Origin: Endomicrobiales bacterium
Lineage (GTDB): Bacteria; Elusimicrobiota; Endomicrobiia; Endomicrobiales; JALOBY01
Direction of reading: 5' to 3'
DNA: 64,000 nt
NCBI GenBank assembly: GCA_023228045.1
Contig: JALOBY010000001.1
Span: 1-64,000 of the forward strand
Position numbers and translations under genes: made by a program
Shown here: positions 8,034-18,422 of the stretch, one piece after another
Layout of the letters: each line of letters starts with the position of its first letter
How positions within the stretch are numbered: the stretch's first letter is position 1
The notes under the pieces: model-generated
What the model was told of the DNA's origin: nothing
Databases searched by the model: none
Seen by the model: only the letters and a program-made list of their open reading frames with translations

Positions 8034-9023
8034 TTAGTTTATAGTAAGTTTTTCTTGTGTGAATACACCAATACTTCTATATTTTTCATACCGCGCCTGG
8101 CAAAGCATTTTCTTATCAAGTAAAAGCAGTTTTGCAAGGGTTTTTTCAAGTGCTTCTTTTACATTTGCAGTAGCCAGCGCCATATCTTTATGTGCTCCAC
8201 CCAGTGGCTCCGCAATTATTTCATCTACTATTTTTAATTCATAAAGGTCTTTTGCCGTAATTTTTAGGGCATTTGCAGCATCAATTGCTTTTGTAGCATC
8301 GCGAAAAAGAATTGCCGCGCAACCTTCGGGTGAAATTACTGAATAGTAAGCATTTTCAAGCATAAGCAGGTAATTAGCAACACCAATTCCAACCGCACCG
8401 CCAGAACCGCCCTCACCAATTACCACGCTTATAACAGGAACTTTCAAAACTGACATTTCACGCAAGTTCCTTGCTATGGCTTCTGCCTGTCCGCGCTCTT
8501 CTGCGCCTATGCCGGGGTATGCGCCAGATGTGTCTATAAATGTAATTATTGGCCTGTTAAACTTTTCAGCAAGTTTCATTATTCTTAATGCTTTTCTATA
8601 ACCTTCCGGGTTTGCCATGCCAAAGTTTCTTTCTATGTTATCGTGCAAACTTCTGCCTTTTTGATGACCAATTACGGCAACCGGTTGAGAGTCAAGCTTT
8701 GCCATACCACAAATTATTGCCTTATCATCGGCAAAAGCGCGGTCGCCATGAAGTTCAACAAAATCAGTAAAACAATTTTTTATGTAGTCAAGGGTGTAGG
8801 GCCTTTTTGGATGGCGGGCAATTTGAACTTTTTGCCATGGAGTGAGCGCACCGTAAATTTCCACTTTTAGCTTATTGCTTTTTTCTTCAAGCTCAAGCAG
8901 CTGTTGGGCAATATCTGCACCGAGATCACTTGCCGAAGATTTAAGTTCAACTATTTTCTGTTCTAATTCGTATATGGGTTTTTCAAAATCAAGTGCTGTG
9001 ATAGGCTCTTCTTTTACTGACAT
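8034..9023 (-). CDS. accA: Acetyl-CoA carboxylase carboxyltransferase subunit alpha
   Basis: This is the alpha subunit of the carboxyltransferase, which moves CO2 from carboxybiotin to acetyl-CoA to make malonyl-CoA for fatty acid synthesis. The 329-residue length and segments such as [29 protein letters not shown] and GEGGSGGA are diagnostic. The gene begins two bases past the stop of the exported protein gene upstream. AccB is encoded 40 kb away at 49240, and accC and accD are not in the window. Confidence 0.95.
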   Translation of the reverse strand: MSVKEEPITALDFEKPIYELEQKIVELKSSASDLGADIAQQLLELEEKSNKLKVEIYGALTPWQKVQIARHPKRPYTLDYIKNCFTDFVELHGDRAFADDKAIICGMAKLDSQPVAVIGHQKGRSLHDNIERNFGMANPEGYRKALRIMKLAEKFNRPIITFIDTSGAYPGIGAEERGQAEAIARNLREMSVLKVPVISVVIGEGGSGGAVGIGVANYLLMLENAYYSVISPEGCAAILFRDATKAIDAANALKITAKDLYELKIVDEIIAEPLGGAHKDMALATANVKEALEKTLAKLLLLDKKMLCQARYEKYRSIGVFTQEKLTIN

Positions 9024-9025
9024 AT

Positions 9026-9721
9026 TTAGAACCTTCCTACATAATTTATTTTAAGTATTCTTTCACTACTGCGATCTTTTGCTATCAGATCACGACCGGC
9101 AAGGTCAATACTTAAATCATCTGTTATAGCTAAACGCAAACCGGCGTTAAAACGGTTCTCGGGTGAATAATGTATGTTGTCGTACTCGGCAATTAACATA
9201 AATTTTTCTTCAATATTAAAACTTGCCGCAGTAAAAGCATTAACCTCACTTTTTTTAAAGTCATTTATATTCGCACCAAAATTCATTTCAAGGTTTGGGA
9301 AAAACATCTCTTTTGTAAACACTATAAAAACACCTTTGCCCTTTTGAGTAAATTCATCCGATGAGCTATTGTAAAAGTAACCCTGTCCATCGTAACCAAA
9401 TGCAAAAGAAGGCATTGACATAGTGCCAGAAAATGGCCTTACTTTAAGGTAAAGCGCGGGAGGCGCAACAGAAGGGTCTTGATCACCTATTAGTTTTTGT
9501 ACTTCCCAGGCAAAACCAAGATTGACAACCTTAAAAACACCAAAATTTAAACGAGAAAGAACCCCTCCATTGCTAAAAAGACGAAAGTTGACATTATAAG
9601 AGCCATAATCAAGTATTCCTGCAGTAGGAACATCGATGAGGTCTATGGCGCTTTCCTTTGAGTTGGCAACACCAACTATAAAAATAAGCATTGAAAATAT
9701 AACGACTGCTAACTTACGCAT
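9026..9721 (-). CDS. Exported protein, probable outer-membrane barrel
   Basis: This 231-residue protein begins with a signal peptide ([21 protein letters not shown]). It continues with [19 protein letters not shown], a start seen in YjbH/outer-membrane barrel-like proteins. Amphipathic strands follow, ending with INYVGRF and its terminal aromatic. The function is unknown. It is the first gene after a good promoter (9763-9792) and has a GGGGG ribosome binding site. It lies two bases ahead of accA, so the envelope protein and fatty acid synthesis are probably expressed together. Confidence 0.7.
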   Translation of the reverse strand: MRKLAVVIFSMLIFIVGVANSKESAIDLIDVPTAGILDYGSYNVNFRLFSNGGVLSRLNFGVFKVVNLGFAWEVQKLIGDQDPSVAPPALYLKVRPFSGTMSMPSFAFGYDGQGYFYNSSSDEFTQKGKGVFIVFTKEMFFPNLEMNFGANINDFKKSEVNAFTAASFNIEEKFMLIAEYDNIHYSPENRFNAGLRLAITDDLSIDLAGRDLIAKDRSSERILKINYVGRF

Positions 9722-9762
9722 TAATCCCCCATTTAACCCAGCTTTTGCAACCTACTTTTGGC

Positions 9763-9792
9763 ATTTTACTTTATTGTCTAAAGCATTGTCAA
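9763..9792 (-). promoter_or_regulatory. Promoter of the envelope protein-accA-fba run
   Basis: On the minus strand a perfect TTGACA (9787-9792) and TAAAAT (9763-9768) are separated by 18 bases. This predicts a start near 9756 and a leader of about 35 bases to the ATG at 9721. Confidence 0.65.
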
Positions 9793-9817
9793 AAAAACAA
9801 AATAACAATTTTACCCA

Positions 9818-12800
9818 TCACTTGCTTCTTTGAAATTGCCAACACTCAGGGCCAAGTGCTTTCTCTATTGCTTTAAAGAAATTTGCCTCTGGTGTAACCG
9901 AAAAATCGGTTTCAACCGTATAACTGCCATGTCCCGGGGTATCTATGTCAAAAACAACTTTTGACTTCCCTGGGTATTTTTTCAATATTTCTGAAACTTT
10001 TTCAAGCATCTCATCCTCAAGCCCTGCACTTGAAAGCTTAATATGTAACGCTCCGGAGTTTGGAGTATATAGCACTTTCGCCTCTTTAAGTGTTTTAATA
10101 TCTTCTAAAAGCAACTCTGGTTGTAACTCATCGCCGGCAAGTTTACCTTTTACAACAACTAAATTATTAGGTGTTATATACTTCATTAATCTTGCGTAAC
10201 TTTTTGGGAATGCCACAACCTCTATTTCACCATAAGGGTCTTCAAGTTTAAAACGAGCATAGGGTTCTTTACCCTGTTTGGTTGCAAGTTTTTTAACCGA
10301 AGTTATAATTCCGGCAACACGAGTTAATGGAGCTGTTCTGGGGTCGGCAGTTGGTGTGGGTATTTTGTCTAAACGAAAATGCGAGTATGCAACTATGTCT
10401 TGCATATGGTTTGCCAAAGGATGGCCTGAAAGATAAAACCCAAGCACCTCTTTTTCGTATGAAAGCGCGTTATGCTCAGACCAAGCTTGAGCATTTTGCG
10501 TAACTGACGGTTTAAGGGTAACCTCGCCTGCTTCAAACAAAAAACCCTGACCAGATGAAATATCATCTTTTTTACTGCCAAGTGCATCTATTGAGTCCTC
10601 AATTTTTGCAAATAGCTCCGCGCGCAATGTCTTATAATCACTGCCAAAAGTATCAAGGGCGCCGGCTTTTATAAGCGACTCTATAGTTTTTTTACTCACA
10701 GCACTTGCGCCAACCCTTGATATAAAATCGTCCAACTTTTGAATGCTCCATTTGTGTTGCGCTCTGAAATAATATCCAAACAAGCCGCCTCACCAACATT
10801 TTTTATTGCAAGTAAACCAAACCTTATTTTTCCATTTTCCGTACTAAACCTGACATCTGATGCTTGAATGTCAGGAGGAAGTATTTCTATGCGAAGTGAC
10901 TCAGCATCGCGCAAATACCCGACAAGTTTATTTTCTTCTTCGTTTGAAACAGCCGAGCGGCCAATTTCGGAGTTTAAAACAGCAGTCATATATTCAAGCG
11001 GATAGTTGGCTTTTAGGTATGCCGTACGGTAAGCGATAATGCCGTAAGCGGCCGCGTGCGATTTGTTAAAACCATAGCCGCCAAAGTGCATAATTTGCTC
11101 AAAAAGTTTTTCCCCAAGTTTTGGTGTAATGTTGTTGCTTTTGGCACCGTTTATAAAATTTTCCCTTTGTTTTTCTATAACATCAGGAATTTTCTTGCCC
11201 ATTGCCTTGCGCAGCGTATCTGCCTGACCAGCACTGAAACCCGCAACATCACGAGCAATGCGCATAACCTGCTCTTGATAAAGAATAATACCATAGGTGT
11301 CTTTAAGAATAGGCTCTAACATAGGGTGGTCATAAACCACAGCAGTTTTGCCATGCTTTCTTGAAACAAAGTCATCAAGCATACCTGCACCCATAGGGCC
11401 AGGCCTGTAAAGCGATATTAGTGCGATTATATCGTTTATATTTGTAGGTTTTAGCTTGTACATCAGGTCACGCATACCGCGCGATTCTAACTGGAACACA
11501 CCCATTGTTTTTGCTTCGTGGAAAAGACGGAATGTTTTAGTGTCGTCTAAAGAAACATTCTGCCATGAAAAGTTTGGTTCTTTAGATTGCTTTAGCAATT
11601 TTATTGTGTCATCAATAATTGTAAGTGTACGCAGACCAAGAAAGTCAACCTTTAGCAAACCAAGCGCAAGCATAGATTCATCGTTATATTGAGAAGTTAC
11701 AACTATATTTTTTTCATTTTCAGAATTTTTTTCACTTTTAACGGCAAGTGGCGCATAGTTTGTTATTTCTTCTTTGGCAATTATCATACCAGCGGCATGA
11801 ACTCCAGTATGGCGTTTCAACCCTTCAAGTTTTTTTGCGGTTTCAAACAACTTTTTTATTTTTTGGTCTGAACTTATTAAGGCTTTTATTTCAGGAACAC
11901 TCTGCGTTGCGGCAAATATGTTGGCACCAAAAGGAATAAGTTTAGCTATTTTGTTTGATTCGGCTGGCGTAAAACCCATAACTCGCGCAACATCTCTAAT
12001 TACAAGGCGCGCCTGCATAGAGCCAAATGTAATTATTTGCGCGCAGTTCCTTTGCCCATATTTATTGCGTACATATTCAATTACGCGTTCGCGGCCTGTG
12101 TCGGCAAAATCGATATCTAAGTCGGGCATAGAACGCCTGTCGGGGTTTAAAAACCTTTCAAACAAAAGACCGTATTTAATAGGGCAAATGTCGGTTATGC
12201 CAAGTGTGTATGAGACAATTGAACCAGCACCAGAACCACGGCCGGGACCAACTGGGATACCATTTTGTTTTGCGTAATTTATAAAGTCCCAAACAATTAA
12301 AAAGTAAGAGGCAAAGTTCATTTTATTAATTACACTTAACTCATACTTTAGACGTTCTTGATGTACCGCCGTTGGTTGCAAATAACGGGTTTTTAAGCCT
12401 TCCTGGCAAAGTTTTTCTAAATAAATATCTGGTGTTTCATTTTTCTCAAGCGGATAATGAGGCAAGAGAATTTGGTCAAACTTTATTTCAAGGGCTACTT
12501 TATCTGCAATTTCCATAGTGCTTTTAATAGCTCGCGGTTCAAATGAAAAAAGCTCAGTCATTTCCTGCGGGCTACGGTAATAAAACTGGTTTGTTGAAAA
12601 CTTCATACGGTTTTCATCGGTTAGCTCACTGTTGGTGCCAATACAAAGCAACACATCGTGATCAAAAGAATCTTCTTTTCTTAAAAAGTGGCAGTCATTG
12701 GTTGCAACAGGAGAAAGACCAGTCACCTTTGCTATTTCAAGTAAGCCGGGTATTATTTTTTTTTGCTCATCAATGCCATTGTCCATAAGCTCAATATAAA

Positions 12801-13338
12801 AATTCTCTTTTCCAAAAATATCACTATACTCAGAAGCAATTTTTAGCGCATTTTTTTTGTTATCTGCCAATAGAGATTGAGCCACCTCGCCAAGCAAACA
12901 ACCCGAAAGAGCTATAAGTCCGCTTGAGTATTTTGCAAGCAATTCTTTATCTACTCTTGGCTTATGATAAAAACCTTCCAAAAAACCCAACGACGAAAGT
13001 TTCATTAGGTTTTTATAGCCCTCATTGTTTTTTGCAAGCAATGTGAGATGAAAGTAATTTCTGTCGGATTTTTCTTTTTTAAAACGCGAACCATTTGCCA
13101 CATAAAGTTCACAGCCGATAATTGGCTTTACGCCAACTTCGTGGCAGGCACGGTAAAATTCAATAGCGCCATACATATTACCGTGGTCGGTAATCGCAAG
13201 AGCCGGCATTTTAAATTGATGAGAAATTATGCGTAAAAGTTCGGCAGGTTTGCCTTGATCGTCAACTATTTTGCATGCTCCATCTAAAAGGGAGTACTCG
13301 GTATGATTATGAAGGTGAACAAATTCACTATGAGTCAT
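9818..13338 (-). CDS. dnaE: DNA polymerase III alpha subunit, interrupted by a -1 frameshift
   Basis: This is the replicative polymerase. The first frame (10696-13338) encodes about 880 residues, starting with the PHP domain motif HLHNHTEYSLLDG and containing the polymerase residues PDLDIDFAD. The second frame (ending at 9818) encodes the little finger, HhH and OB-fold parts, beginning around LDDFISRV and SLIKAGALD. The frames meet at AAAA (complement of 10737-10740), where homology runs from NGAFK to KLDDF. One extra A there gives a continuous protein of 1173 residues, the normal size for DnaE. So the gene is full length apart from one missing base. It is either a sequencing/assembly indel, a real mutation or, less likely, recoding. 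Confidence 0.9.
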
Positions 13339-13427
13339 ATTATTTATTTTAAAATTAAACGCGGTAAGCTGATAAAATTGAATTTATATTTGTGTAGATG
13401 CAAAATTAACTTTACTAAAGGTCTAAG

Positions 13428-14474
13428 TTAAAAAACAAAAAGAACAGCAAAGTATATTATCATTACTGCAAAACCAAATGGTAAACCAAACCTTGCCCAC
13501 TCTTTGCTTGTTATTTTTAAGCGGCCAGCAGCGATAATATTTGGTATATTACCAGGGATGAGCATACCACCAGCAATCAGCAATCCCATAAGTGCTGATA
13601 CAATTTGATGCATTTTCATTTGTGGGCTTATTTCTGCAGCGGCAAGTGTGGCATTATCCACAACAGCAGAAAGCGTATTTATCCAGTAAATCAGCATATC
13701 AGACATTTTTACAATATACATATCAACTATTGGTTTAAAACCAGTGCCAAGAAATATTAAAGCCATTATAAAAACATAAACTTTAATTGACCTGTAAAAC
13801 ACCTCATTTATCTTTTCTTTCCCCTCATCTTTATCATGCAAACCACGACCTTTAACTGGTTTTAAAAAGAAAACAAAAGCGCCAATTGCAACTATTGTGG
13901 GTATTACATAAACTCCAATTGCCTTAAGCAGAAAAAAGAAATCGGCATTGTAAGGAACACCTCTCAACTTTGCAACAACAATAGTCGAAAGCGGCTCACC
14001 AACCGGTGTTAAAGCAGCACCAAGCCCGATAGAAAAACAGCCAAGTACTATAAGTTTTACCTCAAAGTCCCTGTTGTATTTTAAAACACTGACTATTTCT
14101 ACAAGCAATATTGCCGCCATTATAGCTGTAATTAAACTTGAAAATATTCCAAGTAAAACAACTATTAAAAAAGCAAAAAGTTTTGCGCCAAATTTAGCTT
14201 CATACTTAACAATAAAATGAGTTATTTTACTTGAGTAAAAATGTAATATAAACCCTACAACTAAAACAACAAGTGTGATTACTATTGGTTCCACAAAGGC
14301 CTGCTCTATAATATGAAAAGACCACAATGGGCTTGGGCCAAAAAAATGAGATATGCTCATCGCAAGCAACCCCATAGCAAATAAAAATATCTCAAGATTG
14401 CGCTCAACAAAATGCAGTGTTATTGGTAATACCAAAACAGCAACTACAATTAAAAATAAACCCGCTTCAAGCAT
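13428..14474 (-). CDS. Ion-transporter-like membrane protein (DUF1646-like)
   Basis: This 348-residue, very hydrophobic protein has about ten predicted membrane segments. Two re-entrant-like motifs, GAALTPVGEPLSTIV (about 154-168) and IPGNIPNIIAAG (about 306-317), are reminiscent of the ion transporter superfamily (NhaD/ArsB/DUF1646). A cation, probably sodium, transport role is inferred. It lies between metF and dnaE with 89 untranslated bases on the dnaE side and 14 on the metF side. Assignment to DUF1646 is from memory of the family pattern. Confidence 0.65.
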   Translation of the reverse strand: MLEAGLFLIVVAVLVLPITLHFVERNLEIFLFAMGLLAMSISHFFGPSPLWSFHIIEQAFVEPIVITLVVLVVGFILHFYSSKITHFIVKYEAKFGAKLFAFLIVVLLGIFSSLITAIMAAILLVEIVSVLKYNRDFEVKLIVLGCFSIGLGAALTPVGEPLSTIVVAKLRGVPYNADFFFLLKAIGVYVIPTIVAIGAFVFFLKPVKGRGLHDKDEGKEKINEVFYRSIKVYVFIMALIFLGTGFKPIVDMYIVKMSDMLIYWINTLSAVVDNATLAAAEISPQMKMHQIVSALMGLLIAGGMLIPGNIPNIIAAGRLKITSKEWARFGLPFGFAVMIIYFAVLFVF

Positions 14475-14488
14475 CTTTTACCTTTTAT

Positions 14489-15355
14489 TTAAATAATCTT
14501 ACTGCGCTTTAATATCTCAGGTATAAGCTCTTCGGCACCTATTGCCATTATATGTACACCATCGGCAAACTTTGAAAGTTCAGTAATTGTTTGCGCGCAA
14601 ATTTCTATTCCTTCCTGCAATGGGTCTTTTGCTTTTTGCATTCTTTCAATTGTCTCAACTGGTATGTTAACACCAGGTAGGGCTTTTAAAAACTCAAGGA
14701 ACTTAAGCGATTTTATTAATGTTACTCCGGCAAGAATTTTTGCGGGCGTATGAGAGATTTTATTTAAAAAATCCTTAAAACCATTTACATCAAAAATTGT
14801 TTGGGTTTGAAAAAACTGAGCTCCCGCTGCAACCTTTTTTTCAAAACTTATAAGTTGAAGTTCCAATGGAGTTGATGTTGGATTTACTACAGCGCCAAGG
14901 CAAAAGCTCGGAGCTCCTTTTAATTTTTTACCGGCAAGATCAACACCTGACTCAAGAAGCTTTGCCGCCGATAAAAGCTGAACTGGGTCTAAGTCATAAA
15001 CAGGTTTTGCATCGCTGTATTCACCAACAGAAGGATGGTCGCCGCTAAGTATCAAAACATTTTCTATGCCAAGAGCATAGGCACTCATTAAGTCGGATTG
15101 AAGAGCAATTCTATTTCTATCGCGGCAAGTCATTTGCATTATTGGCTGATAGCCTTTTTGTTTTAATAACGCAGATACCGCCAATGAGCCAAGGCGCATT
15201 GAGGCGCGTTGATTATCGGTTATATTTATACCATCTACAAGATGTCCAATTTTTTCGGCTTTTGCCATCAAATCTGTTGTGTCAACACCCTTTACCGGAA
15301 AAAGCTCGGCGGTAATAACAAATTTTTTTGTATTTAGTTTTTCACAAAATTTCAT
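14489..15355 (-). CDS. metF: Methylenetetrahydrofolate reductase
   Basis: The enzyme reduces 5,10-methylene-THF to 5-methyl-THF for methionine synthesis or a Wood-Ljungdahl methyl branch. The 288-residue TIM-barrel protein has the family features: ITAELFPVKGVDTTD near the N-terminus, QMTCRDRNRIALQSDL and LSGDHPS in the middle, and GAQFFQTQTIFD after residue 170. The gene follows metV by two bases, so the two subunits are coexpressed. This arrangement is seen where MetF works with MetV and a non-NADH electron donor. Confidence 0.93.
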   Translation of the reverse strand: MKFCEKLNTKKFVITAELFPVKGVDTTDLMAKAEKIGHLVDGINITDNQRASMRLGSLAVSALLKQKGYQPIMQMTCRDRNRIALQSDLMSAYALGIENVLILSGDHPSVGEYSDAKPVYDLDPVQLLSAAKLLESGVDLAGKKLKGAPSFCLGAVVNPTSTPLELQLISFEKKVAAGAQFFQTQTIFDVNGFKDFLNKISHTPAKILAGVTLIKSLKFLEFLKALPGVNIPVETIERMQKAKDPLQEGIEICAQTITELSKFADGVHIMAIGAEELIPEILKRSKII

Positions 15356-15357
15356 AA

Positions 15358-16002
15358 CTAAACTTCCTTTAATTTATTATTTTTTTTTGTTTTATTATTT
15401 GAGCGCACGGAGTAGATACTCTTTAATGCTAAAAGGCCGCCCTCAACTTTGCTTGCCTTTTGATAAATAAGGTACCATGCGCAATCTTTCTGAGGATCTA
15501 TTTCACATTTACCATCTACAACACCACCACATGGGCCATTAAGCAATGATTTAGCACAACGGGAAATTGGGCAAATACCAAATGTTTTATCTAATATGCA
15601 AGTACCACAAAGTACACAATATTCGTTATAAGTATTCAGCCGCGCTAAAGCTCCAACAAAAACCGAGTCAAGAGCCGGCAAAACTATTTTTTCAGTTAGC
15701 AAACCAACTGTTTGTACCCCGCCGCCGCAGGCAAAAACTAAAACCGCGCCTGCATTGGTAAAATTTGGATCTTTACACAAATCTCTTTTTGCAAGGCGGG
15801 CATCACAAGCACTATCAAGCACAAAAGAACCACAAACACTTAAACCATAACTTTGAAGCTCTTTGGTTGCTAAATTTATTTGCTCTTGACCGCCGGTTTG
15901 ACACTTTGCGGCACAAGCGTTGCAACCGACAAGGTAAATATGCCCAGTATTCTTTAACTTATCTACAAGTTCTTTAATTGGCTTCTTTGTTGTTATTATC
16001 AT
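15358..16002 (-). CDS. MetV-like protein (methylenetetrahydrofolate reductase C-terminal zinc/Fe-S domain)
   Basis: This 214-residue protein is rich in cysteine. It has an N-terminal cluster GCNACAAKC (residues 26-34), then ACGGGVQTVG in the middle. The C-terminal array CVLCGTC, GICPISRCAKSLLNGPCGG and KDCAWY is the signature of the MTHFR C-terminal family. In acetogens this small subunit (MetV) binds Fe-S or zinc and partners MetF. The metV-metF adjacency supports the same here. The 3' end of pth overlaps its start by 29 bases. Confidence 0.85.
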   Translation of the reverse strand: MIITTKKPIKELVDKLKNTGHIYLVGCNACAAKCQTGGQEQINLATKELQSYGLSVCGSFVLDSACDARLAKRDLCKDPNFTNAGAVLVFACGGGVQTVGLLTEKIVLPALDSVFVGALARLNTYNEYCVLCGTCILDKTFGICPISRCAKSLLNGPCGGVVDGKCEIDPQKDCAWYLIYQKASKVEGGLLALKSIYSVRSNNKTKKNNKLKEV

Positions 16003-16564
16003 TTAATAGTTGGGATAAAAGGTTAGCAGCTTTTTGTGTGCCGAATTCAATGGAGCATTCAATGGTTTTACAGGAAATTTCTGCGACCTTATGCAAATTC
16101 TCATACTCCGATTGCATAAATTTGCCAAGCACAAAATCAACAGGGTCACAGTTTAGCGGTAAAGGACCAATGCCAATTCGTAAACGGCTAAACTCTGTTG
16201 TGGAAAGATGATCAATTATAGAAGAAAGACCGTTATGCCCGCCAGCAGAACCGCAAGAACGAAACCTTATGTTGCCAAGGTTAATTGCAAAATCGTCAGT
16301 TAACACAAGCAACTCACTTGGAGTTAAAGAAAAATCTTTTAGGACTTTTTTTACAGCAAGTCCTGAGTTGTTCATAAAAGTAACTGGCTTTATTAAAACA
16401 ATAGAGCCAAGCCTTGCCACTTGTGCAACATCAAACCAATCTTGCCAGCTAAGGTTATTTTTTTGAGCAAATAAATCTAAAACCACAAAGCCGATGTTGT
16501 GCCTTGTTTTTTCGTACTTAGCACCAGGGTTGCCCAAGCCAACAATGGCCTTTATTTGTGTCAT
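15974..16564 (-). CDS. pth: Peptidyl-tRNA hydrolase
   Basis: The enzyme releases peptides from prematurely dropped peptidyl-tRNA. The 196-residue protein has the canonical N-terminus VGLGNPGAKYEKTRHNIGF, whose His20-region histidine is catalytic. The conserved KPVTFMNNSG and the lid motif SAGGHNGLSSI are also present. It lies just after rplY (8 bases), the common bacterial arrangement rplY-pth, and is in an operon with prs upstream. Confidence 0.96.
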   Translation of the reverse strand: MTQIKAIVGLGNPGAKYEKTRHNIGFVVLDLFAQKNNLSWQDWFDVAQVARLGSIVLIKPVTFMNNSGLAVKKVLKDFSLTPSELLVLTDDFAINLGNIRFRSCGSAGGHNGLSSIIDHLSTTEFSRLRIGIGPLPLNCDPVDFVLGKFMQSEYENLHKVAEISCKTIECSIEFGTQKAANLLSQLLNDNNNKEAN

Positions 16565-16572
16565 ACAATTTA

Positions 16573-17274
16573 TTACTTCTTAGCAGGTGTTTCAGCTGGT
16601 TTTTTGCCTTTGTCATCAACTGTAGCAGCACCTTCGGCAGTTTCATCTTTTTTGCCTTTTGTAATAACTTCCGGTTCCGGAACACCAGCGACACTTTCAA
16701 CCGGTTTTTCTTCCAGTATGGTAGGAGCAACAATGTTAACCAATATACCGCTTGCATCTTCAAGTAAATCAACACCTTTCATTTCAGGAAGATCTTTAAC
16801 AGTAATAGACTGCCCAATTTCCAAGGCAGAAACATCTACATTTATTGACTTTGGTATTTCTGTTGGTAAACAGCTAACCTTAATTTCACGCAATACATGT
16901 TCCATAACTCCACCTGAAAGCTTAACACCCGTAGCAATGCCTATAACATGCACAGGAACACTAACTTCAATTTTTTTCTGCAGAGAGATTGCATGGAAAT
17001 CTACATGAATTGGCGTTTGTGTAAGCATATCGCGTTGAATTTCTTTTACAATCGCAGTTTTGCTTATTGAACCTATTTTCAAATTGATAATTGTATTTCT
17101 ACCAGCGCCAGAGTGCAAAAGTTTATCAAAACTTTTTGCATTTATTGTGATAACAATGTTTTTTTCACCTACTCCATAAACAACACATGGGATACCGCCC
17201 TGGTTTCTAATTTCCGCAATTTTGTGTTTTGTGCCTACTTCTCTCACTTGAGCTTCAAGCAAAACTTCATTCAT
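16573..17274 (-). CDS. rplY: 50S ribosomal protein L25, CTC/TL5 type
   Basis: This is a 5S rRNA-binding ribosomal protein of the long form (general stress protein CTC), 233 residues. The N-terminal L25 domain covers about residues 1-95 (VREVGTKHKIAEIRNQGGIPCVVYG). The TL5 C-terminal beta domain covers about 96-190. A low-complexity Lys/Glu/Ala tail ends in KKPAETPAKK. It sits between prs and pth, as in many bacteria. Confidence 0.95.
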   Translation of the reverse strand: MNEVLLEAQVREVGTKHKIAEIRNQGGIPCVVYGVGEKNIVITINAKSFDKLLHSGAGRNTIINLKIGSISKTAIVKEIQRDMLTQTPIHVDFHAISLQKKIEVSVPVHVIGIATGVKLSGGVMEHVLREIKVSCLPTEIPKSINVDVSALEIGQSITVKDLPEMKGVDLLEDASGILVNIVAPTILEEKPVESVAGVPEPEVITKGKKDETAEGAATVDDKGKKPAETPAKK

Positions 17275-17301
17275 TTAAGGCCTCCGTTTATTTTTTTATA
17301 T

Positions 17302-18249
17302 TTATTCTCTTTCTTTTACAAAAAGTGAACTTACAGACTCGTTATTGTGAACCCGACTAATAGCTTCCGCGAGCAATGCGGCAACTGAGAGTGTTACAAT
17401 TTTGTCTTTGCCATTTTGCTCCCTTGGAACAGAGTCGGTAGTTACAAGCTCTTCTATGTCAGAGTTTAAAATTTTCTCTCTTGCATTGCCAGAAAGTATG
17501 GCATGCGAGCAGGCAGCCATCACTCGCACAGCACCTTTATCTTTTATGGCTTTGGCAACTTTTACAAGTGTGCCTGCGGTATCTACCATATCGTCTAGTA
17601 TTATAGCTGTTTTGCCATTTACTTCACCTATAACATTCATTATTTCGGCTTCATTTACCCTTGGACGACGCTTATCAACTATTGCAAGATCGGCACTTAG
17701 ATTTTTGGCAAAATTTCTGGCTCTTTCCACACCACCTGCGTCAGGAGATACAACTACCAGGTCGCTAAACTTTTTAGCACGAAAATAGCTAAGCAAAACA
17801 GGTGTTGCATAAAGATGGTCCACCGGGATATCAAAAAAACCTTGTATTTGGCTTGCGTGCAGGTCCATAGCTAAAACTCTGTTAACACCCGATGCAACTA
17901 TTATATTTGCCACAAGTTTTGATGAAATTGGAACACGCGGTTCTGCCTTTCTGTCTTGGCGGGCATATCCATAGTATGGCATTACGGCGGTAATTCTTGA
18001 AGCAGAAGCGCGCCTTAAAGCATCAGCCATAATTAAAAGTTCCATTATATTTTCGTTTACAGGAGCACAGGTGGGCTGAATAATAAAACAATCGGCACCA
18101 CGAACATTGTCTTCAACCTTTAGCTGTATTTCTCCATCGCTAAACCTACCAACAAGTGCTTTGCCAAGCTCAATTTTAAGCTCTTTTGCTATTGCTTCGG
18201 CAAGGGACCTATTTGCATTACCAGAAAATACTTTTAAGCGCATATCCAT
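17302..18249 (-). CDS. prs: Ribose-phosphate pyrophosphokinase
   Basis: The enzyme makes PRPP from ribose 5-phosphate and ATP for nucleotide, His and Trp synthesis. The 315-residue protein has the class I signatures [18 protein letters not shown], the flexible loop RQDRK, the divalent metal segment ending in [11 protein letters not shown], and the PRPP-binding loop [13 protein letters not shown]. Two ATGs (18249 and 18243) are possible; the first is nearer an AAGAGG site. Upstream lies a 160-base palindromic element that abuts the ribosome binding site. Confidence 0.96.
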   Translation of the reverse strand: MDMRLKVFSGNANRSLAEAIAKELKIELGKALVGRFSDGEIQLKVEDNVRGADCFIIQPTCAPVNENIMELLIMADALRRASASRITAVMPYYGYARQDRKAEPRVPISSKLVANIIVASGVNRVLAMDLHASQIQGFFDIPVDHLYATPVLLSYFRAKKFSDLVVVSPDAGGVERARNFAKNLSADLAIVDKRRPRVNEAEIMNVIGEVNGKTAIILDDMVDTAGTLVKVAKAIKDKGAVRVMAACSHAILSGNAREKILNSDIEELVTTDSVPREQNGKDKIVTLSVAALLAEAISRVHNNESVSSLFVKERE

Positions 18250-18262
18250 AGAACCTCTTTTG

Positions 18263-18422
18263 AACCCGAATTTTGCAATAGAATTTGGAATTCGTCAAAA
18301 GATACGGGACATTTTTTCCGCAAAACCCTTGCGAATGGAATTACCATTGGCTGCAACTTTTGCGTCAAAACTACCGCCATCTCTTTCGCCTCGGTTCGCA
18401 AACCTATTGCAAAATGCGGGTT
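18263..18422. repeat. Palindromic intergenic element, copy D
   Basis: The 160-base element has near-perfect 19-base inverted ends: AACCCGAATTTTGCAATAG (18263-18281) and its complement (18404-18422), with one mismatch. The interior (TTCGTC, ATACGGGAC, TTTTTTCC, CCGCCATCTCTTTCGCCTC) aligns loosely with the cores of the copies at 28651-28816 and 38901-39063, in the same order and orientation. The right end overlaps the glmU stop codon, and the left end lies about five bases from the prs ribosome binding site. It carries no gene. It resembles ERIC/MITE-like units. Confidence 0.65.

Noticed and set aside
10730..10745. Programmed -1 frameshifting in dnaE
   Set aside because: The site has only four A after TTC; re-pairing of tRNA in the -1 frame would be poor, and no stimulatory structure is evident. 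A simple one-base error is more likely, although not proven.
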